A stretch of 64,000 nucleotides of DNA from Aptenodytes patagonicus (GCF_965638725.1 NC_134953.1:39422854-39486853), one strand, 5' to 3'. Numbered from the stretch's first letter, positions 1-40,460 are shown. Notes: generated by a model not told the origin, from the letters alone. Numbers and translations: made by a program.

Positions 1-3000
1 CTCAATGAGTTGCTGGTCGATGTTTAAGCACGGCCTAAGCAGGGGGAATAGACAGCTTGTGGTTAAGGTGAGTGGGTAATCTGTGGCTGGTTCAAAGCCT
101 GGTTTGGGAGCCAGATGAGTCACTGGTTAGCGGAACGAGAAATGTAGCTTGATGATGAAATGCCCGAGTCCCTCACCGAGGCAGGTCAGAGTCCAGCAGC
201 TGGAGGAGGATGGGCGGTTGAAGACCCTCTCCCTCGGGGGGGCTGTGCTCAAGTTCATGGTCTGGTCCAGTCTCTCCAGGAGTCCCTGGATGGATCACTT
301 CAGCCTTGTGCTGCCTCCCCCCATCCGCAGGTGCCGATACTGTCAGACCCTTTCCTTTCTCTTCCTCTCGTCCTGCCCTGCAGCCATTCGCAGGCCTTGT
401 TCCCTATCCCTACCCCTGACCCTACCCTGCCTTGTTTAGCTGCAACTGCTGCAGTTCTTACCCAGGTGGGGTTCCTCCCATGGTCATGATCCCCCATGGT
501 CGTGCTCTAGGTGCAGCTGTGCTGGAAGAGCCCTGGATACCCAGGCAGGATGGTGGGAAGCCACAGTGCATAAGCGCTAGTCAGGGGGCAACACAGGGCT
601 GAACCACAACCCTTCCCTTCCTCCGTCGGAGGGGGCAAAGGCCACCTAGTGCCCCCACCCAAATCCTGGGCAGGTGCCTCAGGCCCCACACAGATGGTAG
701 GGCAGCCCCTCCCTTGTCTCAGAAAGGAAGACTGTGAGCTGCATCTCCCCCGCCATGAGCCCCAAAGCCCCTGCACTGCTGGCTTGGTAATAGCAGCTTG
801 GTGGCCAGGCTGACAGCACGAGCCTCACAGCTACTTGCGAAGGGGCAGCCCCGCTTCAGCCATTACCGGCCTGGGGCAAGGAAGCAGCGTCCCCAGGCCA
901 AGTGGCTGGAAGGCAGCCCGCAAACAGCCCAAAAAGCTGAGAGTGTTGGAGTAAGCCCTGTCCTCTGAAAGGACAGAGCCATCTGGCTGCTCCCTTTCTC
1001 CTGGCTTTGGCCCACCTTGCTGAGAGGGGCACAGCAGCAGTTTAGCAGCATGCACGGTACTCCGTACCTACATGCTGGGGATGGAATCCATGTTTCCAAA
1101 ATAAAAACATGCTGGTACGCTTTAGACTTACTTCCTATCCCATGGCTGCCAAATCTGTGAGCACATTAGCTGTGTCTGTGGGCTGTATGGGGAAGGGAGG
1201 GCAGCTCCCTAACTGCAAGCCAGGTGCTCCGTCAGCAGTGCAAGGCACTATTCCACAGGCAAAAGGATCAAGGCTTCTAACCAGCCCTCGCTATGCTTTT
1301 TTGCAGGTTCCCGATGACCACAAATGAGGTACGAGCTCCACTGTTTTGAAAGGGTGAAGCACAGGAACAGCTGTAGTGTATAAACTGCAGAAGTCTTGAT
1401 TACAGCAGCCATCAACCTGACCCTCCTACAAGTAAGTAGTGCTCTCTCCCCCTCTCGTGCTGTTGGTGTCTGTGTTGCAGGATAGGCTGACCTTTCTTCC
1501 CCTCCCCAGAACTGTTCAGAATAACTGGTTGTTTGACCTCTTGGCTTCAGGAAATGGAAGTATTTGTCATCCCTGGAAAAGGGTCTCTTAGCAGCTGACC
1601 CTTTGCTGTGCCCGTTTTGAGTTTCAAGCCAGGAGCTCGTGCGGTTCCCATGTCACTATGAAATGCCACACCAGCTACTGCCATAAATCAATGCATTAGG
1701 GAGACAAAGGGGCTGAGCCGCACTCTTCCCTAAGAGCAGTTCAGTTCCCTTTCGTAAATCTTTGTGCACGACATGCTTTCAGCCCAGCATCATCTGCCCT
1801 GCCCTTTTGCAGTCCATTAGTGCTGTGTGTTTCCAACCGAGACACAAAGTTTGGGCCTGGGAACGTGTTTAATAGTAATTTGTTGTATGAGCATCTTCTG
1901 CACCTGCCTGCCTAGATTATGAAGTGAAACAAATGAGCTCGGTTTCCAAGAAACACATATGGTGATAAAAAATCTGTGTGATCAGATTTACGAGAGCCAT
2001 ATATGAGCAGAGTTTGATGTGGAGGATTTTTCACTGCTAATGGCAGTGGCTTTTATTTTAAGCCCATTTTTTTTACATTAAAATTTTATTACAAAAAATG
2101 TAACAGTAAGGCAGTTTCTCAATTGTCCGTCACTGTGAGCCAAACAGTTTTCAATAACCTTTAATACAAAACTAAATTCACACCGGAGCCACGCTCTTGA
2201 CCCAAAAGCCCTTTGAGAAAGGAAGGGGTAAGGCAGAAAGCAGCAGCAGCACCTGTGTAACCCCTTACACATTTAGTGTTAGGGGCATGAACACTACTGT
2301 AGTGGAGAAAGAGGAAATAGATTGTCTGCAGCTTAAAAAAAGAAGCTCACCCCTTCTAGTAATCTGGAACATTTCGGTCTGATGTGCCTCAGCAGACTTG
2401 AGTTTTAGTTTTTGATGGTTTGGGTTTTTTTTAAACCAAGTAAAATTTTCCACTGTCAGAAGACAAACTGTTTTTCTTCCCTGAAGAACTGCAAGTCACC
2501 GAGTAGTTCACTGCTTTAAAAAGTCATGCACTTTTTAGTCCCCAAGCAATGCCTCTTAGAGACGGTTCTTAAAATGCTGTCTACCACTGGAAGTACGCGA
2601 CGGCAGTTGAGGTGAGGGAGGTAACTGTTTATAGCAAACTTCCCCAGACATTCCACAACTTCTCTCAAGCTTGTCATTCATCTTTTGGTGTTGGTTGAAC
2701 AGAGATGGGAAAAAAACCACCCAACCCCATGGCTTGATATAACAAAAGCGTGATTTCCGATTGCTTCGACCCTTCCTTTCTTCATTCAACATAGTGTTTT
2801 CTTCCACTACGGCAGTACCTAAAGCAGTCACTGACACTCTTTTATTCAGTATTTCTCTTTTACCTTACGTAAATTCTACAATTTTTAGCTTTTATTTATT
2901 TTAATGTGTCGAGTAACTCCCCTGCTCACTTTAGGAAAAAAACCCAGCTTTTCTGTAATAGCAAAACCAGATGCCGTTTTCTAAACGTGTTCACAGTGGC

Positions 3001-3739
3001 AATACAGTGATTTCTTTTTGTGCTTGTTAACTATGCAGGATTGGCTTTTCTAAAAGCATTTATAGATGCCTTGGAGCTTCCAAGGGAAAATTAGTGCCCC
3101 AAAGGCAAGGCTCCTAACACCACATTGTTCATTGTATTCTTCTACTTGCAAGAAAGTGGCAGGACTTGACTTGACTTACCTGCAGCCATGGTTACCTTTT
3201 TTGGAGCTTAAGAAAGTAAAGAAGATGGGAAAGAGAAAACCATGGATAGGAATGGAGATGAATGACACTGTGTGAAAGGGGGAAAACTCAGTAAGTAGGA
3301 ATGTTATGGGGGGGGTTTTAATGATTACAATTTAGCGATCAAAAATATGCTCCAATAACCCATTTCCTTGGTGAATCTATTTATATCAGATACTGCCCAA
3401 GTGTACCAGCTATTTTGAATAAGTGAGCGAGCAGTACAGACGGGAGGTGGGACTATTTCTGATTTGCCTTTTTACTTGTTTTCTTAAGTGCTGGATGGAC
3501 TTTGTTTCACATCTGCCAAAAGCACAGGCAAAATGCAAGAAGGTGCAGGGCTAAGGATAAACAGTTACGTAGGTCCCATTGCTAACAGGCTCAGTAGAAA
3601 TTGAACAATGCATTTTCCAGCAAAGACTTTAAAGTGTCTTCTGAAGTATGCAGTTTCTCAAACTATAGTACCTTAAACTGCATTCTCAGTATTCCAGAGG
3701 TATTTCTAACATATTAACAGTTGGTTTCATCTACGTTTT
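1..3739. other. Intergenic / downstream flank of P4HA1, no gene recognised
   Basis: I see no exon with a recognisable protein family here on either strand. The first 1.3 kb is fairly GC-rich with short chance open frames. From about 2,000 the sequence becomes AT-rich, and a minus-strand AATAAA lies at 2085-2090 (plus-strand tttatt). That could be a distal polyadenylation site for P4HA1 if its 3' UTR is very long. No CR1 copy was recognised. Confidence 0.5.
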
Positions 3740-5552
3740 GGCTCAATTTTCAAGATTTTATTGAGGCAGAAAATCCAATTAACTGAAATTGGAATTTTTT
3801 CCTTGGTAAAGACTTCAGGCTTGACCCCTAAATCAGTAAAACCATCATCATCCAGAAAATCAGACTGTTTAGGTAGAGTCTGGTGCAGCTCACTTTGATT
3901 TCTTGTCCTCATGCTAGTGGAATATTTAGACATTTTGCTAAAAATCCTGCTGTTGAAGAGAAACGGAACCTCCCTGCAGCCTCTCCCCACCCTGCTTAGC
4001 TCTTCCTGTGCCAGGGGACAGCAGTTATTCCTCCCGCAGGAATCTGATGAGCAGAACAAAAGTTCAACAGCTACAGCAGCCACAGTCTCATCTCCCTCAG
4101 AGGTTTCAACTTCATCTCAGTTTAAGGATGACTCGTCACAAACTAAGGCCCCTGAAAGTCACTGCAAGCAAGTTCTTCCAGTGCGGGCACCGCTGACTTT
4201 GGGGACACTTTTTCTGTGTGGGCGGCATGAATCAGAACAGCTCCAGCCCTGGCTCGTGGGAAGAGCAGCAGTGAAGTGAGCAGCACCAGAGCCTCTGGAG
4301 GAGGCCCCTTCCCAGCGCTTCCTTGCTCACGAGTGCCAGCGACAGCTACAGTGAGGGGAGGCAGCGCGAGGTGCGTTGCTGCAGTGAAGGTAGCCTCCGC
4401 AAGGTGAGCAATGCCAAACCAGCCAGAGCAGGCACCTTCTCTGGCATCCTGTGCAAACAGTCGCCCCGTGACTAAAGGCATGTCACTGCTGCTGCCTGCA
4501 TTCAACATCCGCAGCAGAAAAAACATTTGCAAAATAAAAAGCATCTAAAAAAGATTTAGGATTATAAATAGGCCATCTATTTCTCATAAAACCTTGAGAA
4601 CTGGGAGGATGAGGGTGGAGAGCATTCTGTGAGGACTATGTATTACCTCACCACCTGAAGTCTCATAACCAATTTGAAATTCCAGTGTCCTAAGGCACAA
4701 TTATTTTGATTAACGAAGACGGTAACATTCCAGTCCCCACTGCCTAAGGAACAGATGTAAGGGTTGACTACTAAGACAGGATAAAAGCAGCATTTGTTTA
4801 TGTGGACAAACATTAAAGAAAAAAATTGAGGGAAGGACGGGCTGTAATTGTCAGGCTGCTCTGATGCAGGCATGTGTTTGACACAACACTGCTGAAGCAT
4901 CTCATCTATGCGTATGTAACTGCTGGCTCACATTTTCAAGGTTAAGAGCCAAATTCCCCAGAGGGGCTGAGAAGGTAGACAGTTTAAAAATTGGGGCTTT
5001 TGTGGAAGTGAGAAAACAGGCTAAAACATGGTAATAACCTGTTCCCCAGAGAAACACAAACCATGCCCACAGTTCTCAACAGTAGTGGTCAGGCACTCTA
5101 GAAAAGCAAGGAGTCGAATGTCTGGAAATTGAGGAATACGAACGGGTTTAATTCAGCCTTCCTTAGAAGGGAGCCCTCCCATTAAATCATCCCGCCCTTA
5201 GCAGACTGACAGTTGCGAGGAGGACTCTAAGCGAACAATCACTGGCCTTCCATGCTGATCAGAGGAGCGATGGTGAAGGGAACACCACACACAACACCAC
5301 TGTAAGTTGTGGCCCTGATCTGTATTTTGTCCTTTTTTTTTCTGTAACACTCATAGACCTTAATATAGTCTGTTCATAAAACCTTAAGGGGCTATTTTAG
5401 GGGAACTAAAAGCATGTTTGTTTTGTCCACAGATGAAACACCGGTGTAGCTGAAGACTGAACCTGTAGTGGAGTGTTAGTCAATTGTAAACTGTAGGAGA
5501 TGTGTACACTTTACACAAACTGAGTACAGAGGAGGCAATGGACGAGTCTGCA
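3740..5552 (-). other. P4HA1: Probable P4HA1 3' untranslated region
   Basis: This is the sequence immediately 3' of the P4HA1 stop codon. The first canonical minus-strand AATAAA that I find is at 3757-3762, giving a 3' UTR of about 1.8 kb. A variant ATTAAA at 5147-5152 would give a short UTR of about 0.4 kb. Open frames in this stretch (for example 3727-4083 minus and 3911-4279 plus) resemble no known protein and are best read as chance. The true end is uncertain without transcript data. Confidence 0.45.
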
Positions 5553-32593
<27,041 letters not shown>

Positions 32594-35189
32594 AGTTCAA
32601 TAGCTGTCACCTCACCACGTACCTATGAAAGAAACAAAGTAGGTAAAACATCCCTATTCACCAGAGAGTTAAATCTACCTTCAAAAGAGACAGCTTATTC
32701 TTTTGGGGCTGCCACTAGTTCTTGAGGAAGGAGAATCTTGATAAGCTTGAGCAGCTCTCACAGAGGACTGATACCCTTCTGCAGACTTTCTTATACTTTT
32801 GTCTTGTGTGGTAAGAGAAGAAAGAATAGCTTGGAGACAGGGTCTTCACAAGCACTCTTCATCTTTTTGACATCTAAGACACATGGCAGATAGAGCTGCT
32901 TCACAAAAAGTACCAAAAAACCCAAGACCAAAGACTGAAAAAAACCATAATACCAAGTGAAAATACATATTATCAAGTTCATACACCCAATGAAAAAAAA
33001 GTTTCCTTTGATCAGTCAAAAAGATGCCAGTGGAACGGGTCTAAATGAAACCCCCCCCTATACAACCAGTCCACAGAGTAAGTTACTTGCATGCTCCTGC
33101 TCTTCAGCTGCCACCATCATGAAGCCAGCCTCCATACCTGATACAAAAGGTTTCTCTGTCAGCTGGTTCATAGTCCCTGGATAAGGCCATAGCAGGATTA
33201 CAGGCAGCGCTTTCTCCCACAAACAGCTGCCAAGCTCTCAGCCTTTCAAGATCCTGAATCCTTTTAACAGACTAGGATTTCCTCGCTACTGCATACTTTA
33301 AAAGTAATTATGCTGTCTTGGAAATCACAAGATTTACTTTTTTCCAAACATGAAAGCTTAAACTCTCATGTATTGTATCTGCTCAGAAAAATTAAAACAA
33401 CCGCATATACTAACAGAAACTGTTTTACAACTCTTCCAATGGCAAGACAACTAATGAAGGAAAAAAAAAAGGAAAAAAAAAAAGAAACATCACAAAGCAA
33501 GTCCAGCTACAAAGTGGCTCAGCCTGTTTAGGGAAGAAAGCAATATGCTTTGATTGAGTTGACAGTATTGGTAGTGAACAACATAAAACCAGGTGTGCCA
33601 TTCACACAAGGCATAAACAAAATCAGGAAAGCACAAAAGTCACACCCAAAGAAAACATCATCCCACCCAGAAGTGGAAGTATTAACAGGAAACATTCCTT
33701 TGACTCCAGAGTGCAGGATCTCTTCTCATATTGCACCTGAAGGGTCAGGAAGCAGGTCCCTCCTTTCCTTTCCACCTCTAGCACTACAGAAAGAGCAGTA
33801 CTCGAGTTTAGATTTAATGACTGTGGACAGAGTCAGCTTGCCACTTGGACAGGACAAGCACAGTTTCACTGGCATGAACAGGAACAACAGGAAACTCATA
33901 TGAGCCTAGAAAAGCAGCACAAGCTCCAACTCTTGTAAATCATCTGAAATCTGCATGACCAAAATTGAAGGGCTGAAACATTCTGACACATTCACCAGCA
34001 GAAAGTAAGTTGTGAAGTAAAAATTTGGAGAGGGAAGCCTGGAGACCTGCTTTTTCCCCAGTCAAGTCAGGCGCCTCAGTCTCACCAATGCTCTAAACTA
34101 GCCCTGCTGTCCACACCAGCATTCCTCACCTCCTCCTTGCTTGCTCATCCCCTCCACAGGCAGCCAGGCAACAAGCTAAATCAGACTATTTCAAACATAA
34201 CTAACAAAAAAAATCCCCCCCAAACGCTCGTTTCACCCTGATTCAGTTCTGATACAGTTCACTACATAGCCATGTAACATCCATGCCAGTACAAGAGGGC
34301 AATTCGGAGGCAGGAACTGGCAGCCAAAGACAGCAAAGGCAGGCAAGATTGCTGTTTCTGGTAGCAGCACAGGTTTAATCCATTTGCAAAACTCCAGCCC
34401 TAAACACAATGAACAAATATACAACCCTCCAGCCAGCCTGTAACACTTACCTAGTTTTCAGCATAAACCAGGGATCGTGGCAACATCTATATAGCTGTAC
34501 CTCCCTCTTCTGTGACTAATGTCAGTCTCATTAAACAAGAGCTCCAATTGAGTAATTGCTGTAAATTAATGGGTCACACCTGGAAGCAAGTTTTCTTGCT
34601 GGCAAATTTCACTCTTTACTTAAAAGAAGCTGTATCCACATGCTCAAGGACACTGATGTGTACCTGCACTCCTATTAAAAACACTGCTCAATTCATATTT
34701 TGCTCTGCAGAAAGCCAAGTGCCTCTTGCTCATTCAGCACTCAAGCCAATACATCTGTGAATCAATTACAAAGGACAAACAGTTCTACTACACGATAAAT
34801 ATTTGCTAACATTATCAGTACTCAGAATTCTTTGAGCTATTTGTTTACTGCACTCAGTGAAACACAAGGAAAGCATCAGAAAGTTTACTTTTTACTATTA
34901 TCAATATGAAACTTTTCTAAAACACAAACAAAACAAAACAACACCAAAAAGGTGATGAAAACTATGTCTCCTCTCCACCTACGGCTCTTGGTGACAGTCT
35001 TCCACCTCGTATGACAGAATGATGCCTTAAAGGCTGTTTGAGTAGCATGCATTGGACAGTTTTTCCTCTTCTCTACCTTACATTCTGCTCCAATACTGGG
35101 CTGATTCTGAATGCAGTTGCAACCCTATTCCCTCCTTCACAGGGCATACAGCAGAGTGAGTGAGTGGCAATGGTCACAAATTGCAACAA

Positions 35190-35405
35190 GGGAAGTTCTA
35201 AGTAGGTACAAAGAAAAAGTTTCTCACAGTGACAGCAGTTAGGCACTAGAAGAGGTTGCCCAGAGAAACTAGATTTCCCATTCTTGGAAGAATTTCAAAA
35301 CTAAACAGGACAAGCCCACGTGCAGCCTAACCTAACCTCCAAGCTCACCCAGCTTCAAACAGGAGATTAGGCTAGATGACGTCCAGAGATCACTTCCAAC
35401 TTAAT
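35190..35405 (+). repeat. Degenerate CR1 LINE 3' fragment
   Basis: The sequence keeps the recognisable order of CR1 3'-end segments: ggcactagaagaggttgccc, then an ...ttcccattcttggaagaattt stretch, then gattaggctagatgacgtcc and a cacttccaac ending. It is diverged and lacks a clean terminal octamer repeat. Sense direction is plus, inside the P4HA1 first intron and antisense to the gene. Boundaries are approximate. Confidence 0.7.
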
Positions 35406-36605
35406 TTTTCTTTCCTTTCACAGTCTCCAGATTTTCTCTCGTTTGCAAGGACTCAGACTCCCGTAATAGCTTTCAGCCACCCAAGATCATTTCCCTCCCA
35501 GACAGAATTCAGAGAGTTGGAAACAGAGCCCAAGGCAGCGGCCAGCCATGCTTTCACTGCCCTAACAGCAGTTGCTAAGTAGCACAGCTTTTAAAACTAC
35601 TGCAGAAGGATCAGCTACAGGTTCCCAAATCAAAGAAAATAAATGTCAGTTAAGATAGATGCTGGAAATCTCTTAGACGCACAAGCTGCCAAATAAGTAG
35701 GCTTAATTTCTTCCTGTCAGTGACATGAAGTAAAACAAGATGAAAATCCTCTCTACATTATTCCTGTTAGTCTGACTCTCCTCCTCAGCCACGTCCCTCA
35801 GGCAAACACAAAGATGGCAATTGAGCATCTCAGAGAGGAGGGAATCCACTACCCACATACAGAAGTGGGAGTCCAGCTGACAGCTTTAACAGAGGAGCTT
35901 TCCAACTTTCTGTAAGAAGTACATTTGCTAAGTTTTTAAACAGTAAAACATGGCACAGCAAAAAAAAAAAAAAAAAAAGAATGGGGAAAAAATAGCAAAG
36001 AACAAACAAACATGAAGATACAAGTAAAACGAAGCAGCAATTAGACAAACGATACTGCCAAGGATCCCCCGAACAGTAGGGATACACAACAAATGCCATT
36101 TCAAATGATGAAACTTAAAAGTCCTCAAAAAACCTGCCTCTAAAGAGTTCAGCTCTGCTATACAAGTAGAAACAACCTGCAAGAGTCATAGGACAGCGGA
36201 CATGCATGTAGCATCCATGCAAGCAGAAGGAAAAGTGAAGTTAAGACAAACTACAGAGTGATATAGCCTCACAACAATCAAGGTCACACTAACTGGTGAC
36301 CGAAGACTGAAGCATTTAACTGAAGATGCTTATTATACAAGTCTCTTCACTGCCAATTCCAAGCTCCCAGGTGCTTACCAGGATCCAGAAAACAAGATAG
36401 AAAGGGTGTACTTCAACATGGAATTATTCTGGAATAGCTCTAACTTAATTCCAAAACGGCTTCTTTATTTAGGTAAGAAATAAGTGACCTACTCAAAATT
36501 AAGTCTGCTGCAAGGCCAGGAGTCAAAACTGTATCACCAAGATCCTCAACTTTTGATTTAAATACTGGTCCACTCTCACAATCCTTACTGTATCCCACTG
36601 TATGT

Positions 36606-36631
36606 AAAAAAAAAAAAAAAAAAAAAAAAAA
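36606..36631. repeat. Poly-A tract (26 A)
   Basis: An uninterrupted run of 26 adenines on the plus strand inside the first P4HA1 intron. No retrogene or element body was recognised in front of it. Confidence 0.9.
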
Positions 36632-37869
36632 TTAGTTAAACTGAGCTGAGTTGGGGGGACGGGAAGAGGATAGCACCAGAAATGATAGCTGCTCACTGCA
36701 CTAAACCTCTCATGTCTCAAGGACAATTCAAGTTATAGTCTCATGACACAATGTGACGGGAAATACTACTCAAAAGGAAAGAACTTTCCCAGAGTAAGTA
36801 CTAAGTACCAAGAACATTTAGCTGTCATCATTGCTTAACAGTCTCACAGGACAGAAACATTAGAATCCAGTTCCCTAAGTTCTCTAGCACATTATATTTA
36901 AAGGCTGTTTTAAAATTAAGATCCAAGCAGTGAGAGAAGAAAGATTTTCTGGAATTGCTGCTAATAAAGGAACATGGCATGTTTTAGGCTTCTTTTTAAT
37001 GACAACTTTGTCATACTTATACATACATTACAACTTAGTAATATAAGTAATCTTTTATATATATATTAAAAAGTAATGTAATAATCTAATAAGAGATGAG
37101 AATCAATTTTAGAGTCAAGTAGGTGATGTGTTTTAAGTATCATTTATTGCCAATTTGAAGCCAACATTTGTGAGTCCGACTATAGAACAGGCATGTTCAT
37201 ACACAGATTTGTACCCAAGGAACTGAAGCAAGTTTTTCCTTGGTTTCCTCCAGACTAAGACTGAATGGACACAGCCCTCTCAGAGCCCGCTTGTTTTAAC
37301 TTTCTAAGCCAAGACAAAGAACACTGGCGATGGAGCAGAGCACTTATCTTATTAGACACAACAAGCAGGAGGCTATCCTTCTATTTATCCTTCTGCTCAA
37401 GGATTAGCAGAATATCTATAGAGATATACGGAATGTTTTCAGATATTAAGAGTGATTATAAAGAAAGCAGGACAATCCCAATGATCAACAGCTGAAAAAC
37501 AGTAACAGATAAGAGCTCTTTTAGGCTGAAGTTGTAGCCCTGCAGGTGTTTCTACAGTAGCAGAAAGCCTGCTCCTCTTGAGGGGAACAGCAAGTCATTC
37601 TGAAGTTATTGCAAGAACGCTGCCTAGAAACACACAGCACAAGTGACAGCAAAGATGCTGTTTCAGCACAGACTGCATTTACAGTCTTTCCTCAGTTAAA
37701 CAGACACAATTTATCAAGTACAGTTTTTTCAACAAGTATATTCTTTCAGACCACTTTCTTTAAAAAACCAGAAGTTTCCTTACCTATATCAACCTCAACA
37801 TGGAGACGGAGTTTCCCCCCCATAAACCTCTATTTATCCTCACTCCTTCCACAGTGTTACTCATTATCT

Positions 37870-38145
37870 ATCATAGACTCATAGAATAGTTTGGGTTGGA
37901 AAGGACCTCTAAAGGTCATCTAGTCCAACCCCCCTGCCGTGGGCAGGGACATCTTCAACTAGATCAGGTTGCTCAGAGCCCCGTCCAACCTGACCTTGAA
38001 CGTTTCCAGGGATGGGGCATCCGCCACCTCTCTGGGCAACCTGTGCCAGTGTTTCACCACCCTCAGTGTAAAGTTTCTTCCTAATATCTAGTCTAAATCT
38101 ACCCTCCTTTAATTTAAAGCCATTCCCCCTTGTCCTATCCTTCAT
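37870..38145 (-). repeat. CR1 LINE 3'-end copy
   Basis: Read on the plus strand, this is the reverse complement of a CR1 3' end. It starts with tcatagactcatagaatag, followed by the characteristic ttgggttggaaaggacctct and the segment for the conserved CR1 C-terminal protein. It is well preserved and 5'-truncated, lies in the first P4HA1 intron, and has the same orientation as the gene. Confidence 0.92.
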
Positions 38146-40052
38146 GTTTTTCAAGCTACACTAGGTATTTTCTAATCTATGTGCACGCCTCAAAATCATA
38201 GCTTTAAATGCTAGATTTTAAAACCATTCATTATGCAACAATGTTTAAATCTCTACAGGTCAGAGAGCAACTCTCTCTTCTGGCTCGATGCATAGCTCTC
38301 GATGCATACATTAACCCTGTTGTTCAACTGAAGTTTCTGCAGCAGCTCCTGTCTCCACACTACCACCTCAGCTGTGCCAGTAGATGACTCGTAGGGCTAC
38401 ACAGTGAATTAGCAAAGGGAACTAACCCACATAAGCTCTCTTCCACTGAGAGGTGAGGTAGCGATTTCCCCCCCCATACACTCGTTTCCGATTTGGTTTA
38501 TCAGATGTACCAGCCCAGGTGAAGAGCACAGATCAGGAACTGCTTAGGACAGCACTGCCACTGGACAGCAGTTCACAAAATGGTGCTGCTTCTTCAGCTT
38601 CTAAATGAATTAACAGCTAGAAGAGATATGCCTACCTATGCCACAACCACTACTTAAATGGCAGAATTAGCACTCTTAGCATAGGAAGATTTAGGCATAT
38701 TCCTGTTACTTTGAGTCCCAGGAGGAAAAAAAAAAAAAAGAAAAAATAGTACTGGTTCTGTCAGCACATAATTAAGAAGTGGTGCAGAGTACGCTAGGTC
38801 AAATCAAATGCTTTGTAGTATGGTTCAAGACATTCAAATGTATCCAACAATGATCCACAAGTAGTAATGGGTGCAGAACAGTAAGAGAACATCCCTTACT
38901 CCAAAAGCAGGCCTCCGCTTCCCAAACAAACTGGGAAGTCACTAACTTTACTTTCCACCCCCGCCAGAGTACTGTTTGCATGCTTAGCTGGATAGTCTTT
39001 AGCATCTTAAGAAGCTGCATTTAACATTTATCTACTTGTTGTATACCAATAGCTTCTTTCATTTACTAAAAACTTGAGTGCTGAAACTTTATGCATCCAA
39101 AGTAGGTGAACGCTTAAGCACTTGAGCACTTCTGCAACTCCTCTTACTGAATTCAGCAGAAAAAAATGCGTGAAACTGAATGCTGGGGAATCCTTTTGAT
39201 ACCTTCTCTCTGTAACCCTAAAGTATCTTTCCTCTAAGAACATCCCACTTTTCAAGTAAACTGGAAGATTTACTCTAAGCATATCTGACATTTTTATTTT
39301 CTCTTCATTCAACAGCATCCTCAAGACTCCATGTTGCAGTTTTTCCTTCTAGTCAGGTTAGGTCCTATCAAGATACCTGCTCAAAGGTATAGCTTACTGC
39401 AAAGTTAGATGCAAGATAGGTTTTACATAACGCAATTGGCTGCATCCAACCCAAAGTAACAGAAAGAGAGGGAAATCAAGATAAGCCTTATTCCTCACGA
39501 TGTCATCACTACACACAGCGCCCGCGGTTACAAACACAGCGTGTGACAACTGGTGCAGCCCCTTCAGTACTTATGCAAAGTAATTTTTCATCTATCCAAG
39601 CATGAAATCCTTTCGGTGCCCGAGCGCTCTTAAACTCCAAAGGCAGCACAAACACGCCGGCCACCAGCTGCACATAGCTCCCTTTTATTCAGCCCCAACA
39701 GCAGCAGCCCCCGGCTGGAGAGATGCCGACCAGCCGGCTCCTGGCGGGTGCCCGGCAGCCCAGGAGGTGCCACAAAGCTGGGGTGGGACCGGCGGGCGGG
39801 AGCCCACCTGCGCCGCGCACCCCCGGGAGGAGAGGCGAGCCGGGCGGGAGGGTGTCGAGGCTCAGGGGGGCTCCGAGCTGCTCGCGGCCACCTTTAAACG
39901 CCGGGCGCGAGGAACGGGCCGCACGGCCGCGGCTCCTGGGAGGAGAGGCGGCACTGTTCGGTCTACCAGCCCAGGGAAGCCGGGCGGGCCGCCGCGGCCC
40001 TGCCTGCCGGCGCGGCGGCGCCCTCCCGCCCCCCTCCGGAGGCTGCCGGCTC

Positions 40053-40066
40053 CCGTTACGTAACGG
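40053..40066. promoter_or_regulatory. P4HA1: Palindromic D-box-like site (GTTACGTAAC)
   Basis: The 14-bp perfect palindrome ccgttacgtaacgg contains GTTACGTAAC, the optimal site for PAR-bZIP factors (DBP, TEF, HLF) and NFIL3. It is about 210 bases into the first intron, inside the CpG island. Motif match only. Confidence 0.5.
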
Positions 40067-40275
40067 CCGGGAGGGCCGGGGCACCGGCCCCTCGCCGGGA
40101 GGGCCGGCGGCGGAGCGCTGCCACGTATCGCCCCCACCCCCGCCCACGTAGCTGCTGCCGCCGCCGCGCCCGGACCCCGACGCTCCCCTCACGGCGCGCT
40201 GCGCTGCGCCGCCCCGTCCCCCTGACCCACCCACCACCGCGGCCACCGGTGAGAAGCGGGGGCGGCCAGGCTCAC

Positions 40276-40370
40276 CTGAGCGAAGGGGGCGGCGGCTGAC
40301 GGGACGCGGAGGGGACGGCGGCGGCGCCGGTAACGGACAGCCGCGAGCTGCCCAGTGGCGTAACCGACCG
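40276..40370 (-). other. P4HA1: P4HA1 non-coding first exon
   Basis: On the minus strand a CTCAG|GTGAGC donor ends the exon at 40276. The 5' end is placed near 40365-40370, about 25-30 bases downstream of the TATA element at 40393-40400. The exon contains no ATG. It would join the acceptor at 32622, about 29 bases upstream of the start codon. The exact start is inferred. Confidence 0.7.
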
Positions 40371-40392
40371 CGCGCGGACGGCCCCGCGGAGG

Positions 40393-40400
40393 CTTTTATA
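40393..40400 (-). promoter_or_regulatory. P4HA1: TATA box of P4HA1
   Basis: The minus strand reads CCTATAAAAGCC here (TATAAAAG at 40393-40400), with a GC-box-like GGGGGGCGTGG just upstream at about 40411-40421. It is correctly placed in front of the first exon. Confidence 0.8.
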
Positions 40401-40460
40401 GGCGCCCAGGCCACGCCCCCCCGTCCCGCGCGAGGGGGGGCGGTGCGGGCGGCCGGCGCG

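Larger units (their letters stand above)
32623..40275 (-). other. P4HA1: P4HA1 first intron (about 7.65 kb)
   Basis: This intron lies between the non-coding first exon and the signal-peptide exon. It holds two CR1 fragments (about 35190-35405 and 37870-38145), a 26-base A tract (36606-36631) and the downstream half of the CpG island (about 39.6-40.3 kb). No additional exon or RNA gene was recognised. Confidence 0.8.

Noticed and set aside
3727-4083. 118-codon minus-strand frame downstream of P4HA1, with an acceptor-like sequence in front of it
   Set aside because: An AATAAA occurs inside the frame before its stop codon and no protein family is recognised, so it fits 3' UTR better than a coding exon.
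32791-32982. 63-codon minus frame with a hydrophobic stretch near the P4HA1 signal-peptide exon
   Set aside because: It was considered as the signal-peptide exon, but the exon at 32506-32593 matches the family, has the correct phase and ends F-F-T-S-I. This frame does not.
36606-36631. Long A tract as the tail of a processed retrogene
   Set aside because: No gene-like sequence or target-site duplication was visible in front of it. It is treated as a simple homopolymer.
39689-40414. 241-codon minus-strand open frame (and overlapping 153- and 142-codon plus frames) at the P4HA1 promoter
   Set aside because: It lies in a CpG island where stop codons are rare. The translations are Arg/Gly/Pro-rich with no domain, and the frame spans the TATA box, first exon and donor site.
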